Source: Exiguobacterium qingdaonense
Lineage (GTDB): Bacteria; Bacillota; Bacilli; Exiguobacteriales; Exiguobacteriaceae
Length of the DNA stretch: 64,000 nucleotides
NCBI RefSeq assembly: GCF_018617855.1
Contig: NZ_JACSKY010000004.1
Location: forward strand, 124,001-188,000
Direction of reading: 5' to 3'
Shown here: positions 63,676 to 64,000 of the stretch, one piece after another
How the letters are laid out: the number at the start of each line of letters is the position of its first letter
Position numbering within the stretch: position 1 is the first letter of the stretch
The notes under the pieces: generated by a model
Told to the model about the DNA's origin: nothing
The model's database searches: none
What the model saw: the letters and a program-made list of their open reading frames with translations, nothing else
Position numbers and translations under genes: made by a program

Positions 63676-64000
63676 TCAAATTTGAGTTAAGACGCTTTTA
63701 CGCAAATAATGATGTAACTGATCAATCGGGATCGGTTTACTGTAGTGATACCCTTGGATGAGCGAACCACTATATTCTAATACGAACGCAAGTTGTTCCG
63801 GTCGCTCGACCCCTTCTGTGACGATGTCGAGACCGAGCGTATGGAAGGTTTGATAAAGCCCTTCTAACAAGGCACGGTCGAACTTGTTTTCTGGGATTCC
63901 TTTAACAAAATTTTGATCGATTTTAATGATATCGAGACGCAGTGATTGTAAATAAGACAAGGACGATGTACCGACCCCGAAGTCATCGAGTGATATTTTG
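63676..64000 (-). CDS. C-terminal part of an EAL-domain protein (partial)
   Basis: The last 107 residues of an EAL phosphodiesterase domain run off the window end. It begins with KISLDDFGVGTSSLSYL, then RLDIIKIDQNFVKGI, VTEGVERPEQL and QGYHYSKPIP. Catalytic positions visible here (the DD pair, the lysine and aspartate of IKID, the glutamate of EGVE and the QGY glutamine) are intact, so it is probably an active c-di-GMP phosphodiesterase. The rest of the protein is outside the window. Confidence 0.92.
   Translation of the reverse strand, partial: KISLDDFGVGTSSLSYLQSLRLDIIKIDQNFVKGIPENKFDRALLEGLYQTFHTLGLDIVTEGVERPEQLAFVLEYSGSLIQGYHYSKPIPIDQLHHYLRKSVLTQI

Overview
The window is 64 kb of a low-to-mid GC Gram-positive chromosome (Bacillota, Bacillales). 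Gene content suggests Exiguobacterium or a close relative. The supporting signs are strong AGGAGG-type ribosome binding sites, a CtsR heat-shock operator, CcpA cre boxes, two lysine (L-box) riboswitches, a pcrB-pcrA-ligA-camS block like that of Bacillus subtilis, an LPXTG surface protein, NagR/NagA/NagB and a coproporphyrinogen-type HemY. The genus is an inference from gene content. I see no rRNA, tRNA, CRISPR array, insertion sequence or prophage. The window is ordinary chromosome with a few accessory genes.

Layout. 0-5.5 kb: a GNAT acetyltransferase, a TetR-controlled pair of SMR exporters, an esterase, an M29 aminopeptidase, a YkvA-type protein and a YitT-type membrane protein. 5.6-18.3 kb: two GGDEF/EAL proteins flank a GH13 glucan enzyme, a short four-helix sensor-like membrane protein, a metal-efflux ATPase with its ArsR repressor, a 52-residue zinc-ribbon protein, a pair of fluoride channels and ornithine aminotransferase. 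18.3-30 kb: a basic amino acid antiporter, an orphan OppA lipoprotein, an NhaC-family transporter under a lysine riboswitch (probably the lysine importer LysW), adenine deaminase, a gamma carbonic anhydrase-like protein, two tiny coupled ORFs behind a cre box, an AT-rich orphan gene and a nitroreductase. 27.9-36.1 kb: an eight-gene lysine/diaminopimelate operon (lysC-asd-dapA-dapB-dapH-ilvE-alr-lysA) under a second lysine riboswitch with a visible promoter and terminator.

36-48 kb: an AlaX-type editing protein with a GNAT, NagR and the nagA-nagB operon, an LCP wall-polymer ligase, a MATE exporter, a CHAD protein, glutaminase, a 54-residue membrane protein, and HemY translationally coupled to a radical SAM/SPASM enzyme. 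48-51.6 kb: cbpA-clpB under CtsR. 51.7-63.5 kb: a yerA-yerC-ktrB-pcrB-pcrA-ligA-LPXTG-camS block resembling the B. subtilis yer/pcr/lig region, with potassium-uptake and surface-protein genes inserted. The window ends inside a third EAL-domain protein.

Themes. Lysine supply is controlled at two loci by the same class of riboswitch, one for synthesis and one for probable uptake. Cyclic-di-GMP signalling is represented three times; the two complete proteins carry complementary defects, one with an altered EAL motif and the other with a degenerate GGDEF motif. Several starts were moved from the longest possible frame to the codon with a proper ribosome binding site, including TTG starts for the first GGDEF/EAL protein and for PcrB. 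The best candidates for something undescribed are the cre-linked small-protein pair near 26.5 kb, the HemY/radical SAM pair, and the small membrane protein directly downstream of ktrB. None is proven from sequence alone.
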